NCBI GenBank assembly: GCA_022425625.1
Contig: JAKMFD010000006.1
Location: 1 to 34,454 of the forward strand
DNA length: 34,454 nucleotides
Direction of reading: 5' to 3'
Source of the DNA: Crocinitomicaceae bacterium
GTDB taxonomy: Bacteria; Bacteroidota; Bacteroidia; Flavobacteriales_D; Crocinitomicaceae
Numbering within the stretch: position 1 is the first letter of the stretch; every line of letters begins with the position of its first letter. Shown in pieces: positions 1 through 9,089 of the stretch. The notes beneath the pieces were generated by a model that was not told where the DNA came from, made no database searches, and saw only the letters and a program-made list of their open reading frames with translations. A program made the translations under genes and the position numbers.

Positions 1-263
1 TGCTTGTTCTAATTTCATCTCTTCAGTCAAATGATCATACAGTTGAATTCCACCTCCTTTAGAATCGTCATGAGTATTGAAAATAATATCAACCTCAGAT
101 AAATGGATTTGAAGACCTGTATCTGCAGCTTTTTTTAGTGATCTAGCAATAATTTCATTTGGAATATCCATTCTGATATGCATTTGGAAACCGATGCCAG
201 AAATTGGCACACCTCTATCCAAAAAATCATAAACCATTTCAAGCATGGAATCTAATTTCAGAG
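1..263 (-). pseudogene. GH10 endo-xylanase, internal/C-terminal fragment
   Basis: The minus strand encodes about 87 residues typical of the C-terminal half of a GH10 beta-1,4-xylanase: DRGVPISGIGFQMHI (beta-strand 6 region), then GLQIHLSEVDI, whose Glu matches the catalytic nucleophile strand of GH10. The frame runs off the left edge. Upstream it meets a stop (268-270) exactly where sequence shared with the repeat at 32316-32420 begins, so the N-terminal half, including the acid/base Glu, is missing. I read it as a gene decapitated by recombination. GH10 assignment is confident; whether a complete C-terminus remains beyond the window cannot be seen. Confidence 0.75.
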
Positions 264-267
264 AGTC

Positions 268-373
268 TCACGCAATCGGAGAATTGATTCACAGGAATTG
301 GTTCTCCTTTTTTTATGTTTGAGATTTCCTTCGATAAAATCGGTATTGAGCCAAAAATAGCGTTCACTTTTGG
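268..373. repeat. Left copy of a 105-bp direct repeat flanking the PUL
   Basis: This segment matches 32316-32420 in the same orientation with 8 mismatches and one extra base (five A instead of four near 351-355). In the minus-strand reading frame of the right copy most differences fall at third codon positions and are silent, so the ancestor was probably protein-coding. The extra base frameshifts this copy. It abuts the broken GH10 fragment on its left side. Confidence 0.8.
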
Positions 374-423
374 GGTTCGAACTCGGTCGTTTGACTTGTC
401 GTAACCCAACCCGGATGGAAAGA

Positions 424-711
424 CTAAATTTTAATCATTTTATTTATAATAAACATACCCTCATTAGAACTTAGTCTAAAGATGTACATGCCTTTTGTTA
501 AATTAATTGTGTCTACTGTAGTTATATCATTATGAACAACTATTGTATTTATTAAATCTCCATTTGTACTAAATATTTCAATTTTACCAACTTCGTCTGA
601 TTTCAGATTAATAGTAATTATATTTGAAAACGGGTTGGGATTTAATTTAAAATTTAGATCTGAAATTTTTATTGTTGTTTTATCCAGCGTTGAGCAATTA
701 AGGTTCGTTAA
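424..711 (-). pseudogene. T9SS type A sorting domain cut off from the upstream hydrolase by a stop codon
   Basis: Immediately after the TAA at 712-714, and in the same frame, 95 further codons run to TAG at 424-426. They encode a C-terminal sorting domain: LNPNPFSN near the start, then KIEIFSTNGDLI, and LTKGMYIFRLSS with a basic tail. This is the beta-sandwich signal by which Bacteroidota export and anchor proteins through type IX secretion. There is no start codon context of its own, so it is best seen as the detached C-terminus of the PETase-like protein. Alternatives are readthrough or a sequencing error at the stop. Confidence 0.8.
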
Positions 712-1551
712 TTAATTTGATGCTGTTGAATTTTGATCTAATAAATCCATTTCAAGAAGGTCACAATAACACATATCTCCATGTAAAAATAATTGTAACC
801 ATGCGTATACAATATTTCCAAGATCTTCGTTGCTAGTGGATGGATCTAATGGAATATTATGATCCGCATCCGAAACTTCAAAAAGTAATTTGGGCGTGGA
901 ATTTGGAGTATAATTATAATGAACATTAGAATGTTGATTATTTGGTGCTATTGTATCTACTTCCCCGCTAATTATTAACAAGGGTGAATTGTGATTTAAA
1001 TCTGACTCAGACAATGTATTTGGCCATAACCAAGGTGTTATAGATAAAACTGCTTTTATGTTGGGGTTTAATTTTGCAGCCAATTGAGCTCCACCACCAC
1101 CCATAGACCAACCTCCAACTGCTATATTGTTTATGTCAATTTTATGATAAAGAGGAGAAGAAACCCTTTCATTTTCTTGACGAATTGTTTCCATAGCATC
1201 GATTAAAGCATCAGCTCTTACTGCTGGTAAATCATTTAATGAGTTAGTCCCAATTGTCATAGAAACAATTCCACGTTTAGCCAAATATTCAGCCCAAAGC
1301 GCAACCGAATTTTGAGTTGCTTGATAACCTGGAACCAGAACAATACTTTTCAAATTTTCATTATCATTTAATGGAAAATATAGGGTTGCATCCTTATAAT
1401 CATCTCCATTTCTTAATCCGTCAGATTCTATTATTGAACCTATTTCAAAAGGACTATAATTAGTCGTGAGTTGTACAGAAACATCTTCACACTGACTTAT
1501 AGTCACAAAATGATTAATAAAAAATAAAAAGAAAAGTAGTTTGTTCTTCAA
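712..1551 (-). CDS. PETase/cutinase-like alpha/beta hydrolase, T9SS tail removed by an in-frame stop
   Basis: This is a secreted alpha/beta hydrolase of the dienelactone-hydrolase/cutinase type. Motifs in order (numbered from the upstream ATG at 1584): LVPGYQATQ, with the oxyanion-hole Tyr87; TIGTNS; GWSMGGGG with nucleophile Ser160 and Met161; ITPWL with Trp185; SGEVDTIAPN with Asp210; DADHNIP with His242. This order and wording match PET hydrolases (VPGYTARQ, GWSMGGGG, QAPW), and some Bacteroidota members are known to carry a Por/T9SS tail. I chose the TTG at 1551 because it gives a clean signal peptide, MKNKLLFFLFFINHFVTISQ; the ATG at 1584 adds 11 residues overlapping an orphan T9SS frame. 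The natural substrate is unknown: cutin-like polyester, or acyl/acetyl esters on glycans, are possible. It lies at the broken edge of the PUL. Confidence 0.72.
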   Translation of the reverse strand: MKNKLLFFLFFINHFVTISQCEDVSVQLTTNYSPFEIGSIIESDGLRNGDDYKDATLYFPLNDNENLKSIVLVPGYQATQNSVALWAEYLAKRGIVSMTIGTNSLNDLPAVRADALIDAMETIRQENERVSSPLYHKIDINNIAVGGWSMGGGGAQLAAKLNPNIKAVLSITPWLWPNTLSESDLNHNSPLLIISGEVDTIAPNNQHSNVHYNYTPNSTPKLLFEVSDADHNIPLDPSTSNEDLGNIVYAWLQLFLHGDMCYCDLLEMDLLDQNSTASN

Positions 1552-1703
1552 AGTATATATATCATTTCCTTTACAATATGACAACCGTTATATGAGCTTA
1601 ATCTTATGAAGTAATTGCCTTTTGCTAAATTACTTGTATCTACTGTGGTTAGATCCTTGTTGGCAACTATTGTCCTTAGTGAAACTCCGTTTGTTTTATC
1701 TTC
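1548..1703 (-). pseudogene. Orphan T9SS sorting-domain remnant
   Basis: About 51 codons read as the C-terminal half of a T9SS type A domain: TNGVSLRTIV, LTTVDTSNLAKGNYFIRLSS, then KEMIYIL and TGA at 1548-1550. It has no start and no attached catalytic domain. It begins just inside the 3' end of the GH2 gene in another frame, and its stop overlaps the TTG start of the next hydrolase. It resembles the domain at 424-711 in both protein and nucleotide sequence (for example around TTVDT and LxKG). It is probably what remains of a deleted neighbour, or of a duplication of that domain. Confidence 0.7.
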
Positions 1704-4206
1704 TTAGTTCACTCAACCATGATTTGTAAATTTCAAATTTCATTGGAGGACTATAAGACACATAATGATTATTATATGTATTTCCGCCAACCTTGTACTC
1801 AATTAGCCAAAGTTCATTACTCTTTACTTTAGGTAATTCATCCACTTTTAATTTTCCGTTGGCCTCCACTTCTACTGTTTTTGATAGCAGCGTTCTTCCA
1901 GAATCTTTATCGTTAATGGTTATGTCTACCTTCTGTTTGGCTCTAGTGTCATTCACTAAAATTACAGGGTGACCGGTATTTCCTTCGCGAATATCACCAA
2001 CCATAACACACACATCAGTTTGAACATTTTTAATATAGTCATATGCTAATTTTTTACCTCCGTAGTAGTCTATAATAGCATCCGAAATAATCGGCCATCC
2101 ATCGCGAAGGTTCCACCATAAGATTCCATTACGTTCACCTTTATTCATTCGCCAGAACTCAATGAAATATTTTTTTGCCTCAGCTTGTACTATTTGTGAA
2201 GCTATAACAAAATCCTCAAGGGTCGTTGGACATTCACCAAATACTTCACGTATTTGATTAACCATTAAGAAATTACGTTCTCTGTTAATTAAAGAATTAG
2301 GGTTAGACCTAGTTGCTTTTGCTTGCCATTCCTCATTCCAGACTAGCTTTTCTACTTTTTTTAGTTCACCATCAACTGTAACAACATCTTCATCTTCGAT
2401 CTTTAGGCCACTTACCCAAGGGTATACATTTTCTGGAGTCATCATTTTTTTAAGACTCTTAACATTAGGCGCCCCGTGATATCCAATTTCACTAACAAAT
2501 TTTGCATTATTTTCCGTGTAAAAGGGTGCTTTATAAAAACCCCGTGGTCCCCAAAGGTGCATTTCAGGAGAAAGAGATGGATCAACTTTATTATTAACTT
2601 TAAAAACCTCTTCACTAATAAAAGGTGAACTTGGCAAGTATGGTGTTTTTGGATCCCATTCCCTAACAGCGAGTGGTAAAACCTCACGACTAATCACATC
2701 TGAATTTGGGTCTATATGTGGTTGATCATCACCCCATTTTAGAGACACATCATTCTCATTATTTCCAGCCCACAAAACAATTGAAGGGTGGTTTCGCAAT
2801 CTACGTATAACTTTATCTGCTTCAATTTTCACAGCAGATTTAAATTCTTCATTTTGTGGGTAAGTAGTGCACCCAAATGAGAAATCATGCCAAACCATAA
2901 TTCCATTTTGATCACAAAGGTTATAAAAATGATCACTTTCATAAACATTTCCACCCCACATACGAATCATGTTCACATTCAAATCAGTCAACCAACTAAA
3001 AGCCTCATCTACATGATTAATGTCACGGCTGTGTAGAGCATCTAAGGGAACCCAATTGGTGCCTTTTATAAATATATATTCTCCATTGACTTTAAAATGA
3101 AAATCACCTGGATTTTTCTCTGTATTGATAGGCGTTAAAATCAATTCCGAAGTTCTAATCCCAATCTTCTGTTTGTTTTGAGCTAGAGTTTTGCCATTAG
3201 CATCTATTAAAGTTAGACTGGCATCGTACAATGATGATTCTCCAAAACCTCTTGGCCACCAAAAATCAACATTTTCAAGACCCCAAAACCTTTCTCTAGC
3301 TATAGTTGTTGTAACAGGGATTTGCCGGTTAACAATTTGTTTGCCATTTCGTTCTAGCACGAAAGAAATTGTCAAATCATCAATGTAGAGTAAATCCGTA
3401 TCAAACTGCCAATCAACATACATATTGGCTTTTTTTACATCTGGATAAACGTTTTTGGTAACCCAATACACTGATGAAAAATGTGTAGAAGGAACAATTT
3501 CTAACTTTACATCTTTCCACAATCCAGCACTCATCAAACGGGGCATGATATCCCAGCCAAACATGTGTGGTGCTTTTCTTATGGCAGAGGCCTCTCCCAA
3601 CTGATCGTATCTCACACCGAAATTATTTCGCAATTGATTACGAGCCTCTAGTTCGGTGGATTTTATGTGGACAAATAATTTGTTTCGTTTTTCTAAAACA
3701 TCCGTAATATCATAGTGATGCTCAACAAACATATTTTTAACCGAGGCGATTTTTTTGCCATTAAGCCAAATGTCTGCAATACAGTCAATTCCGTCAAATG
3801 CCAATTCTACACGCTCTCCCAATTCAAACTTTGGAGCATCAAACTCTCGGAAATACCACCAATCATACACTTCATATTTGCGCAAGTCATATACGTTATC
3901 CCCAATCATAGGATCTTCGATAATCCCTTCTCTTTCTAGGTCTATTTCAACATTACCTGGAACCGTTCCTACAATATTTTTAAAATCTGAATTTTCTAAT
4001 TCAGCAGGTGATTGTGGTGCATTTTTATCCTGCACGCCATAATAAAGCGTCCACTCTGACGACTTTGCAGAATTTAATGATATTATGGTTTTGGTAGAAG
4101 GTTTATTATGTACTTCCTGTAGTAAAGTGTTTTGATTTTGTGTATAGCTATTTACAGTATTCATTAGCAGTAATAAGATTATAATGTTGTTAAAAGTGTT
4201 ATTCAT
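1696..4206 (-). CDS. GH2 beta-mannosidase
   Basis: This is an exo-acting beta-mannosidase that removes mannose from the non-reducing end of manno-oligosaccharides. After a signal peptide (residues 1-20), residues 50-230 form the jelly-roll domain, 235-355 the immunoglobulin-like domain, and 360-690 the TIM barrel. Key parts are MIRMWGGNVYESD (about 413), WAGNNEND with the acid/base Glu484, and FVSEIGYHG with nucleophile Glu573. The WGGN and NNE wording favours beta-mannosidase over beta-galactosidase within GH2. The 836-aa length is normal and there is no T9SS domain or lipobox, so it is probably periplasmic. It is the last gene of the operon that starts with the GPH symporter, 28 bp after sulfatase D. 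Its 3' end borders gene debris but the protein appears complete. Confidence 0.88.
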   Translation of the reverse strand: MNNTFNNIIILLLLMNTVNSYTQNQNTLLQEVHNKPSTKTIISLNSAKSSEWTLYYGVQDKNAPQSPAELENSDFKNIVGTVPGNVEIDLEREGIIEDPMIGDNVYDLRKYEVYDWWYFREFDAPKFELGERVELAFDGIDCIADIWLNGKKIASVKNMFVEHHYDITDVLEKRNKLFVHIKSTELEARNQLRNNFGVRYDQLGEASAIRKAPHMFGWDIMPRLMSAGLWKDVKLEIVPSTHFSSVYWVTKNVYPDVKKANMYVDWQFDTDLLYIDDLTISFVLERNGKQIVNRQIPVTTTIARERFWGLENVDFWWPRGFGESSLYDASLTLIDANGKTLAQNKQKIGIRTSELILTPINTEKNPGDFHFKVNGEYIFIKGTNWVPLDALHSRDINHVDEAFSWLTDLNVNMIRMWGGNVYESDHFYNLCDQNGIMVWHDFSFGCTTYPQNEEFKSAVKIEADKVIRRLRNHPSIVLWAGNNENDVSLKWGDDQPHIDPNSDVISREVLPLAVREWDPKTPYLPSSPFISEEVFKVNNKVDPSLSPEMHLWGPRGFYKAPFYTENNAKFVSEIGYHGAPNVKSLKKMMTPENVYPWVSGLKIEDEDVVTVDGELKKVEKLVWNEEWQAKATRSNPNSLINRERNFLMVNQIREVFGECPTTLEDFVIASQIVQAEAKKYFIEFWRMNKGERNGILWWNLRDGWPIISDAIIDYYGGKKLAYDYIKNVQTDVCVMVGDIREGNTGHPVILVNDTRAKQKVDITINDKDSGRTLLSKTVEVEANGKLKVDELPKVKSNELWLIEYKVGGNTYNNHYVSYSPPMKFEIYKSWLSELRR

Positions 4207-4234
4207 AATTTCTATTTGTTACCTAATTTATTTA

Positions 4235-6205
4235 TTACCAAATGGTTAACGATTTTAAAACCAGAGAACCTTTATACTCTTCCTGTGGATTAATACAAAA
4301 AACAAATTGAGTGATATATTCCATCGTCTCATACTCTTTTTCATATTGCTCCATTGCCTCAGATAAGTCAATCGACAACTCTTTAAGTTCTCCATTTGTT
4401 ACAGGTAACTCCCTTGTTAGCCATTGCGACCAATTACCATTTGAAACGGCGATATATTTAAATGACAACGGGGTATTATCCATTGTCTTATAATTCATAA
4501 TAAGTTGTGAATTCTTATGCGCCCTAACATTTAAACCCTTGATACTAACCTTTTGCCAGTAATTAGCGGGATGTTCAATATCAATATGAAGCAAGCCATT
4601 CTTTACAGATAGTTGATAACCTTCAGCTTGTTCCCACTTATCATTCAAATCTCCTGTGGTAAAGGATAAGGTTTCTTCTTTTCTTGGTTTTGGCCGGTTT
4701 TTCTCATCTACATAAGCAACATGAGGTGGTGCAACAGGGTTGTTTGAATTATTTAAAACTCCTTTGGGTAATGCATCTTTCCAGCCCGCATTTAATCTTT
4801 GGGATAATTCCGCAACAATGGACTCATTTTCCTTTTTGTAAGCAATATTTACGCTCTCAATAGCATCTTTCCGGTGATCGTATAGTTCAATGGAATCGAC
4901 CTTCTCTCCTCTAACTCTCCATTCTGTATAACGATAATCAGCAGTTCGTATGCTATAGCCTTCCATTTTTCTTCCGCGGGGGAACTGGCTAAAAGAGGCC
5001 GTTTTCCATTCTCTATCCGGATTCTCCATCAAAGGTTTGAAACTGGTGCCCTCTGTGTATTCCGGAATCTCAATATCTGCAAGGTCGCAAAGTGTTGCAT
5101 ACAGATCTACATACTCTACAAGTCGGGTTGAGCGTTCACCTTTCTCATAACCCGGAGCTGAAACAATAAGAGGGGCAAGTGTTGAATTCTCAAAATTAGT
5201 CGTTTTCCCCCACATTTGCTGATCTCCCAGATGCCAACCATGATCGGAAATAAATACGATAATAGTATTATCATATTTGCCTGTCTCTTTAAGGCTTTCA
5301 ATCAACTTACCTACCTGGGCATCAATAAAAGAGATACAAGCGGCATAGGCATGAATTAATTTGCGCTGGTAATTGTCCGGCAAAACATGATCAGGAGAAT
5401 CGTAATAATTCAAACCGGCATAATTTGCAAGCGCGTAATGATTAGTCGAATAAGATGGTGAGTTCTCAGGATGATATTGGTTTGGAGACAACGGTATTTC
5501 ACTCTCCTCATACAAATCCCAGTATTTCTTTGGGGCATTAAATGGCAAATGCGGTTTTACAAACCCTACAGCTAAGAAAAAAGGCTTATCATTTTCCTTC
5601 TGTTGCGATATAATTTTAACAGCTTCTTTGGCAATCAATCCGTCACGATAAGCTTCATCCGGCACATCTGCACATTCATAGGGCGGTGTTTCTTTTCCAC
5701 GCCCTTTCTTGCCTCCTTTTTCAATATTTTCAGGCAGTGCATAATACGATCCTGTGTTCAGGCCTGTCTTAGGAAAATAATGCTCTGTTTTTAAATTATC
5801 ATGTGGTCCATGATGTATTTTTCCAAAAGTATGTGTGTAGTAACCATTTTGCTCAAAATATTCGGCTAACATAGGATGAGCAGGCCAAAATTCATTCATA
5901 AAATACTTGCTGTACGGATAATCCGTGCCTGTAGTATTGGGGCGAACTCCACTCAGAAAACTGGCCCTGGAAGCAGAACAAACAGCTTGTTGTACATAGG
6001 CATTTGTGAATAACACTCCATTCTTTGCCAAATTATCAATATTGGGAGAATGAATATAGTCAGCACCATAACAATTGAGCTCTGTGCGCATATCATCTGA
6101 AATAATGAACAGTACGTTGGGCTTCTCATAGAGCTTCTCCTGTGTACAGGATAGCATTATAATTGCTATGAAAAACAAAAATAATTTTGTAGTAATGTTA
6201 TTCAT
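4235..6205 (-). CDS. Sulfatase D, S1_7-like lipoprotein with a C-terminal accessory domain
   Basis: This is a formylglycine-dependent sulfatase that removes sulfate esters from a glycan. It has a lipoprotein signal with a lipobox-like IIMLSC (Cys20), metal-binding FIISDDMR, and active-site CSASRASFLSG with Cys76 as the residue oxidised to formylglycine. HTFGKIHHG and FISDHGWHLGDQ follow; this wording resembles the iduronate-2-sulfatase-like S1_7 group. The motif has Ala in place of the usual Pro (C-S-A-S-R). Residues about 515-656 exceed a normal sulfatase and look like a beta-rich accessory domain that I do not recognise; it may bind carbohydrate. It is the third gene of its operon, 12 bp after sulfatase E. 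The exact sulfate position it attacks cannot be told from sequence. Confidence 0.86.
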   Translation of the reverse strand: MNNITTKLFLFFIAIIMLSCTQEKLYEKPNVLFIISDDMRTELNCYGADYIHSPNIDNLAKNGVLFTNAYVQQAVCSASRASFLSGVRPNTTGTDYPYSKYFMNEFWPAHPMLAEYFEQNGYYTHTFGKIHHGPHDNLKTEHYFPKTGLNTGSYYALPENIEKGGKKGRGKETPPYECADVPDEAYRDGLIAKEAVKIISQQKENDKPFFLAVGFVKPHLPFNAPKKYWDLYEESEIPLSPNQYHPENSPSYSTNHYALANYAGLNYYDSPDHVLPDNYQRKLIHAYAACISFIDAQVGKLIESLKETGKYDNTIIVFISDHGWHLGDQQMWGKTTNFENSTLAPLIVSAPGYEKGERSTRLVEYVDLYATLCDLADIEIPEYTEGTSFKPLMENPDREWKTASFSQFPRGRKMEGYSIRTADYRYTEWRVRGEKVDSIELYDHRKDAIESVNIAYKKENESIVAELSQRLNAGWKDALPKGVLNNSNNPVAPPHVAYVDEKNRPKPRKEETLSFTTGDLNDKWEQAEGYQLSVKNGLLHIDIEHPANYWQKVSIKGLNVRAHKNSQLIMNYKTMDNTPLSFKYIAVSNGNWSQWLTRELPVTNGELKELSIDLSEAMEQYEKEYETMEYITQFVFCINPQEEYKGSLVLKSLTIW

Positions 6206-6217
6206 TTCGATATAGTA

Positions 6218-7666
6218 TTAATTGATACTAACTGCTGAAAGCTTCTTTTGCAACTCAATTTTCATACTTTGAAGTTGTTGCTTACAAGCCGGATTGTTAA
6301 ATAGGTTAAACTCTTCACCCGGATCATTCCGTAGGTCATATAATTCATTCATTTCATCAGTTTCCAACCCAACATAATCGACATATTTCCAATTCTTTGT
6401 TCTCACCGATTGCCAGGATGGAGTATTTCGCGCTACCTTTTCGTGAAAATATTCGGCATAAAAAGATGTTCTCCACTCTGCGTCTTCTGTTTTGAAAAGT
6501 GATAAAAATGATTTTCCATGTATAGGAATCAATGGCTCAACCCCTACAACATCATATATTGTTGGTGCCCAATCAATATTTAAGACCATTTTATCTATTT
6601 TAATTCCGGATTTAATCATTTTTGGATATCGGATAAAAAATGGTACTCGCAACACATTGTCGTATGCCCAACGCTTGGTGTGGAATCTATTATGTTCCCC
6701 CATCAGCATTCCATTATCGCTAGTGTAAACAATAATTGTATTGTCTAACTGCCCCCGTTTTATTAGTATTTTAAATATTTCACCAACTCCTTCATCTACA
6801 CTAAGCAAGCAGCGCATTTGATCGGCAACGATACCGGTTCTATCATTATCCCTACCGCGTCTTGGTTCTACAGGCTCGGGTACAATGTTTTCATATTCAT
6901 AAGGGGGCTTCCATGGCACACTCCTTTGTAATACAGGTTTGCTCTCAATATTTCCCTTACTAACATGCGGTGCCCGATACTCAAAATCAGGATAGTAATC
7001 GCTATGACGCTCTGCTGGTATGATAGGACTATGGACCGCTTTGTGTGACAGAATCATCGCAAAAGGTTGGTTTTTGCTATTCTTTTTTAGAAAATTCACA
7101 GCCTGCTCGTTCAGGTAATCAGTCATATTGCCGTCAATTTGTTTGATTGTGCCTTCATCGTTAACTACTCCGTTGGTAAAAATACCTTGGCCCTTAAAGC
7201 TGACCCATCTGTCAAATCCAGGGCGACGGGAATCATCAAGTCCCATGTGCCATTTTCCAATAAAGGCAGTTTTATAACCATGCTCGCGTAATTGTCTTGG
7301 CCATGTCATTAGCGTATGACTGATAACATCCAGGCCTAAACGGTCATTGTTTATAACGGCATGTTTTTGTGCATACTGCCCAGTAAGAAAACTTGCACGG
7401 CTTGGTGAACATATTGGTGTGACCACAAAGAAGTTTTCAAACATTGCTCCTTCTTTTGCAATTCTGTCAATATTGGGCGTTTTTGAAACAATATTTCCCT
7501 CAATACTAGTTAATCCAGATTGTTGATCGTCAGTGATTATGAATATAATATTGGGTAATTCAACAATATTTGATACGCTGTCTTTTTTAGTTAAAACTGA
7601 ATTAACTTGAGAAGAACCATACCCAACAAAAAATATACAAACAAATAACTTTAATAATATTCTCAT
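6218..7666 (-). CDS. Sulfatase E, S1 family, Cys type
   Basis: This is a secreted S1 sulfatase of about 482 aa. The start at 7666 (MRILLKLFVCIFFVGYGSSQ) gives a proper signal peptide and sits 4 bp after the symporter stop; an in-frame ATG at 7693 would overlap that gene and spoil the signal. Motifs are IIFIITDDQQ (metal-binding Asp pair), PICSPSRASFLTGQ with Cys86 as the formylglycine precursor, FIGKWHMG, MILSHKAVHSP and YTSDNGMLMGEH. The DNGMLMGEH wording resembles the heparan N-/6-sulfatase-like S1 groups, but I would not fix the subfamily. It is the second gene of the GPH symporter-sulfatase-sulfatase-GH2 operon. Confidence 0.86.
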   Translation of the reverse strand: MRILLKLFVCIFFVGYGSSQVNSVLTKKDSVSNIVELPNIIFIITDDQQSGLTSIEGNIVSKTPNIDRIAKEGAMFENFFVVTPICSPSRASFLTGQYAQKHAVINNDRLGLDVISHTLMTWPRQLREHGYKTAFIGKWHMGLDDSRRPGFDRWVSFKGQGIFTNGVVNDEGTIKQIDGNMTDYLNEQAVNFLKKNSKNQPFAMILSHKAVHSPIIPAERHSDYYPDFEYRAPHVSKGNIESKPVLQRSVPWKPPYEYENIVPEPVEPRRGRDNDRTGIVADQMRCLLSVDEGVGEIFKILIKRGQLDNTIIVYTSDNGMLMGEHNRFHTKRWAYDNVLRVPFFIRYPKMIKSGIKIDKMVLNIDWAPTIYDVVGVEPLIPIHGKSFLSLFKTEDAEWRTSFYAEYFHEKVARNTPSWQSVRTKNWKYVDYVGLETDEMNELYDLRNDPGEEFNLFNNPACKQQLQSMKIELQKKLSAVSIN

Positions 7667-7670
7667 GTAT

Positions 7671-9062
7671 CTAGTTTTGTTTTGACCTAGCATTTTCTAA
7701 TTGAGCAGTTACTTTCTCTTTCATGAATTTTTCTGTCAAAGGATAAAAAAACATGATTATTATAGATAAAATTACCCCTACAGCTGCAAAAATGCTAATC
7801 ATTAATCGAATTCCTAAAATTGATTCATCGGTTTGTATGTCATTTGCAATAAAGCCAAAGGCAGCTAATATCCAACCACTTATAGCACCACCAATAGTCC
7901 AACCTAGTTTTTGTGACATGGAAGAGGAGGAAAAAATAAGACCCGTTGCTCGTCGGCCCGTTTTTAATTCGGAATAATCTGAGACATCGCCATACATAGC
8001 CCAAATTAATGGAAAAGCCATAGCCGAAAAAATACCAATTAATATATTGATTATAAATATAAATTCAATTTGTGTTGGAGGAAGAAAGAAAAACAATACG
8101 GAAAGAACGCCGCAAATCAAACCTGAAAGAATAAATGTGTTTTTTTTACCAATTCTATTAGAAATTGGTATTGCCATAATTACACCTATCAAGCTGGTTG
8201 CAAAACCACTGCTCATATAGGCCGCAGATAATGCACCATGAGAAACTTCTCCGAAATAGGTGACATTTTGATCCCCAATAAAATATTTAAAATAATATAG
8301 GATTGCCCCTCCTCTTAAAGAGTTAAATATTAGTACTGAAATTGAGGCGCCAAGCATAATAAACCATGGATTGTTTTTAAACAAATCACTTAAATCTACT
8401 TTAAAGCTAGAAGACTTCACTTCTTCAGGGTTGAGTCTTTCCTTAGTACCTAAAAAAGTAAGTACAAAAAATATCCCTGCTATTATTGCATAAATGGCGA
8501 CCGTTTTTTGATATGATGAGGCTAAATCTCCTGTTGTTTTGAAATATTCCACTAAATAATTAGCGGTTGAAGTGACCATCAATCCTGCACAAAATCCACC
8601 TATAAATCTAAATGAGGCCAATGAAGTTCTCTCGTCTGGATTCTTGGTCATTACGCCAAGTAAGGAAGCGTAAGGCACATTTACTGCTGTATACACCATC
8701 ATCATTAGTGTATATGTGATATACGCATAAATCAATTTCCCAGATGGCCCTATATCAGGCGTTGTAAAAGTTAAGATTCCAATGATGGTAAACGGTAGTG
8801 CGCCAAATAAAAGATAGGGTCTAAATTTACCCCATCTTGAGGTTGTGCGATCACATATCATACCCATTATAGGGTCATTTGTTGTGTCCCAAAATCGTGC
8901 TACAAGAAACATAGTCCCTGCTGCAGCCGCGGTTATCCCAAATACATCAGTATAAAAATATAAAAGAAACATGGAAAACAATGTCCAAAAGGTAGAGGAA
9001 GCAAAATCACCAAAGCCATAAGATATTTTTTCTTTAATGCTAATTTTTTCAATTTCATTCAT
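7671..9062 (-). CDS. GPH-family sugar:cation symporter (MelB-like)
   Basis: This is an inner-membrane secondary transporter of the glycoside-pentoside-hexuronide:cation family, about 12 membrane segments in 463 aa. The diagnostic loop RFWDTTNDPIMGMICDRT followed by SRWGKFRPYLLFG lies at residues about 56-88, and PLIWAMYGDVSDYSE in the second half matches the family. It would carry a mono- or disaccharide, perhaps mannose or mannobiose given its neighbours, into the cytoplasm. It is the first gene of the operon that also encodes sulfatases E and D and the GH2 enzyme. A palindromic operator-like site (9090-9105) lies 28 bp upstream of its start. The substrate is inferred from context only. Confidence 0.85.
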   Translation of the reverse strand: MNEIEKISIKEKISYGFGDFASSTFWTLFSMFLLYFYTDVFGITAAAAGTMFLVARFWDTTNDPIMGMICDRTTSRWGKFRPYLLFGALPFTIIGILTFTTPDIGPSGKLIYAYITYTLMMMVYTAVNVPYASLLGVMTKNPDERTSLASFRFIGGFCAGLMVTSTANYLVEYFKTTGDLASSYQKTVAIYAIIAGIFFVLTFLGTKERLNPEEVKSSSFKVDLSDLFKNNPWFIMLGASISVLIFNSLRGGAILYYFKYFIGDQNVTYFGEVSHGALSAAYMSSGFATSLIGVIMAIPISNRIGKKNTFILSGLICGVLSVLFFFLPPTQIEFIFIINILIGIFSAMAFPLIWAMYGDVSDYSELKTGRRATGLIFSSSSMSQKLGWTIGGAISGWILAAFGFIANDIQTDESILGIRLMISIFAAVGVILSIIIMFFYPLTEKFMKEKVTAQLENARSKQN

Positions 9063-9089
9063 AAATAGTAATCTTAATAAAATGATTTT

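Noticed and set aside
374-420. tRNA-like T-arm (GGTTCGAACTC) left of the hydrolase, and a similar stretch near 32203-32240
   Set aside because: Neither folds into a cloverleaf and the two stretches do not match each other; too little to call a tRNA or attachment site.
3755-4042. 95-codon open frame on the plus strand
   Set aside because: Shadow of the GH2 N-terminal region; no motif, start context or neighbour support.
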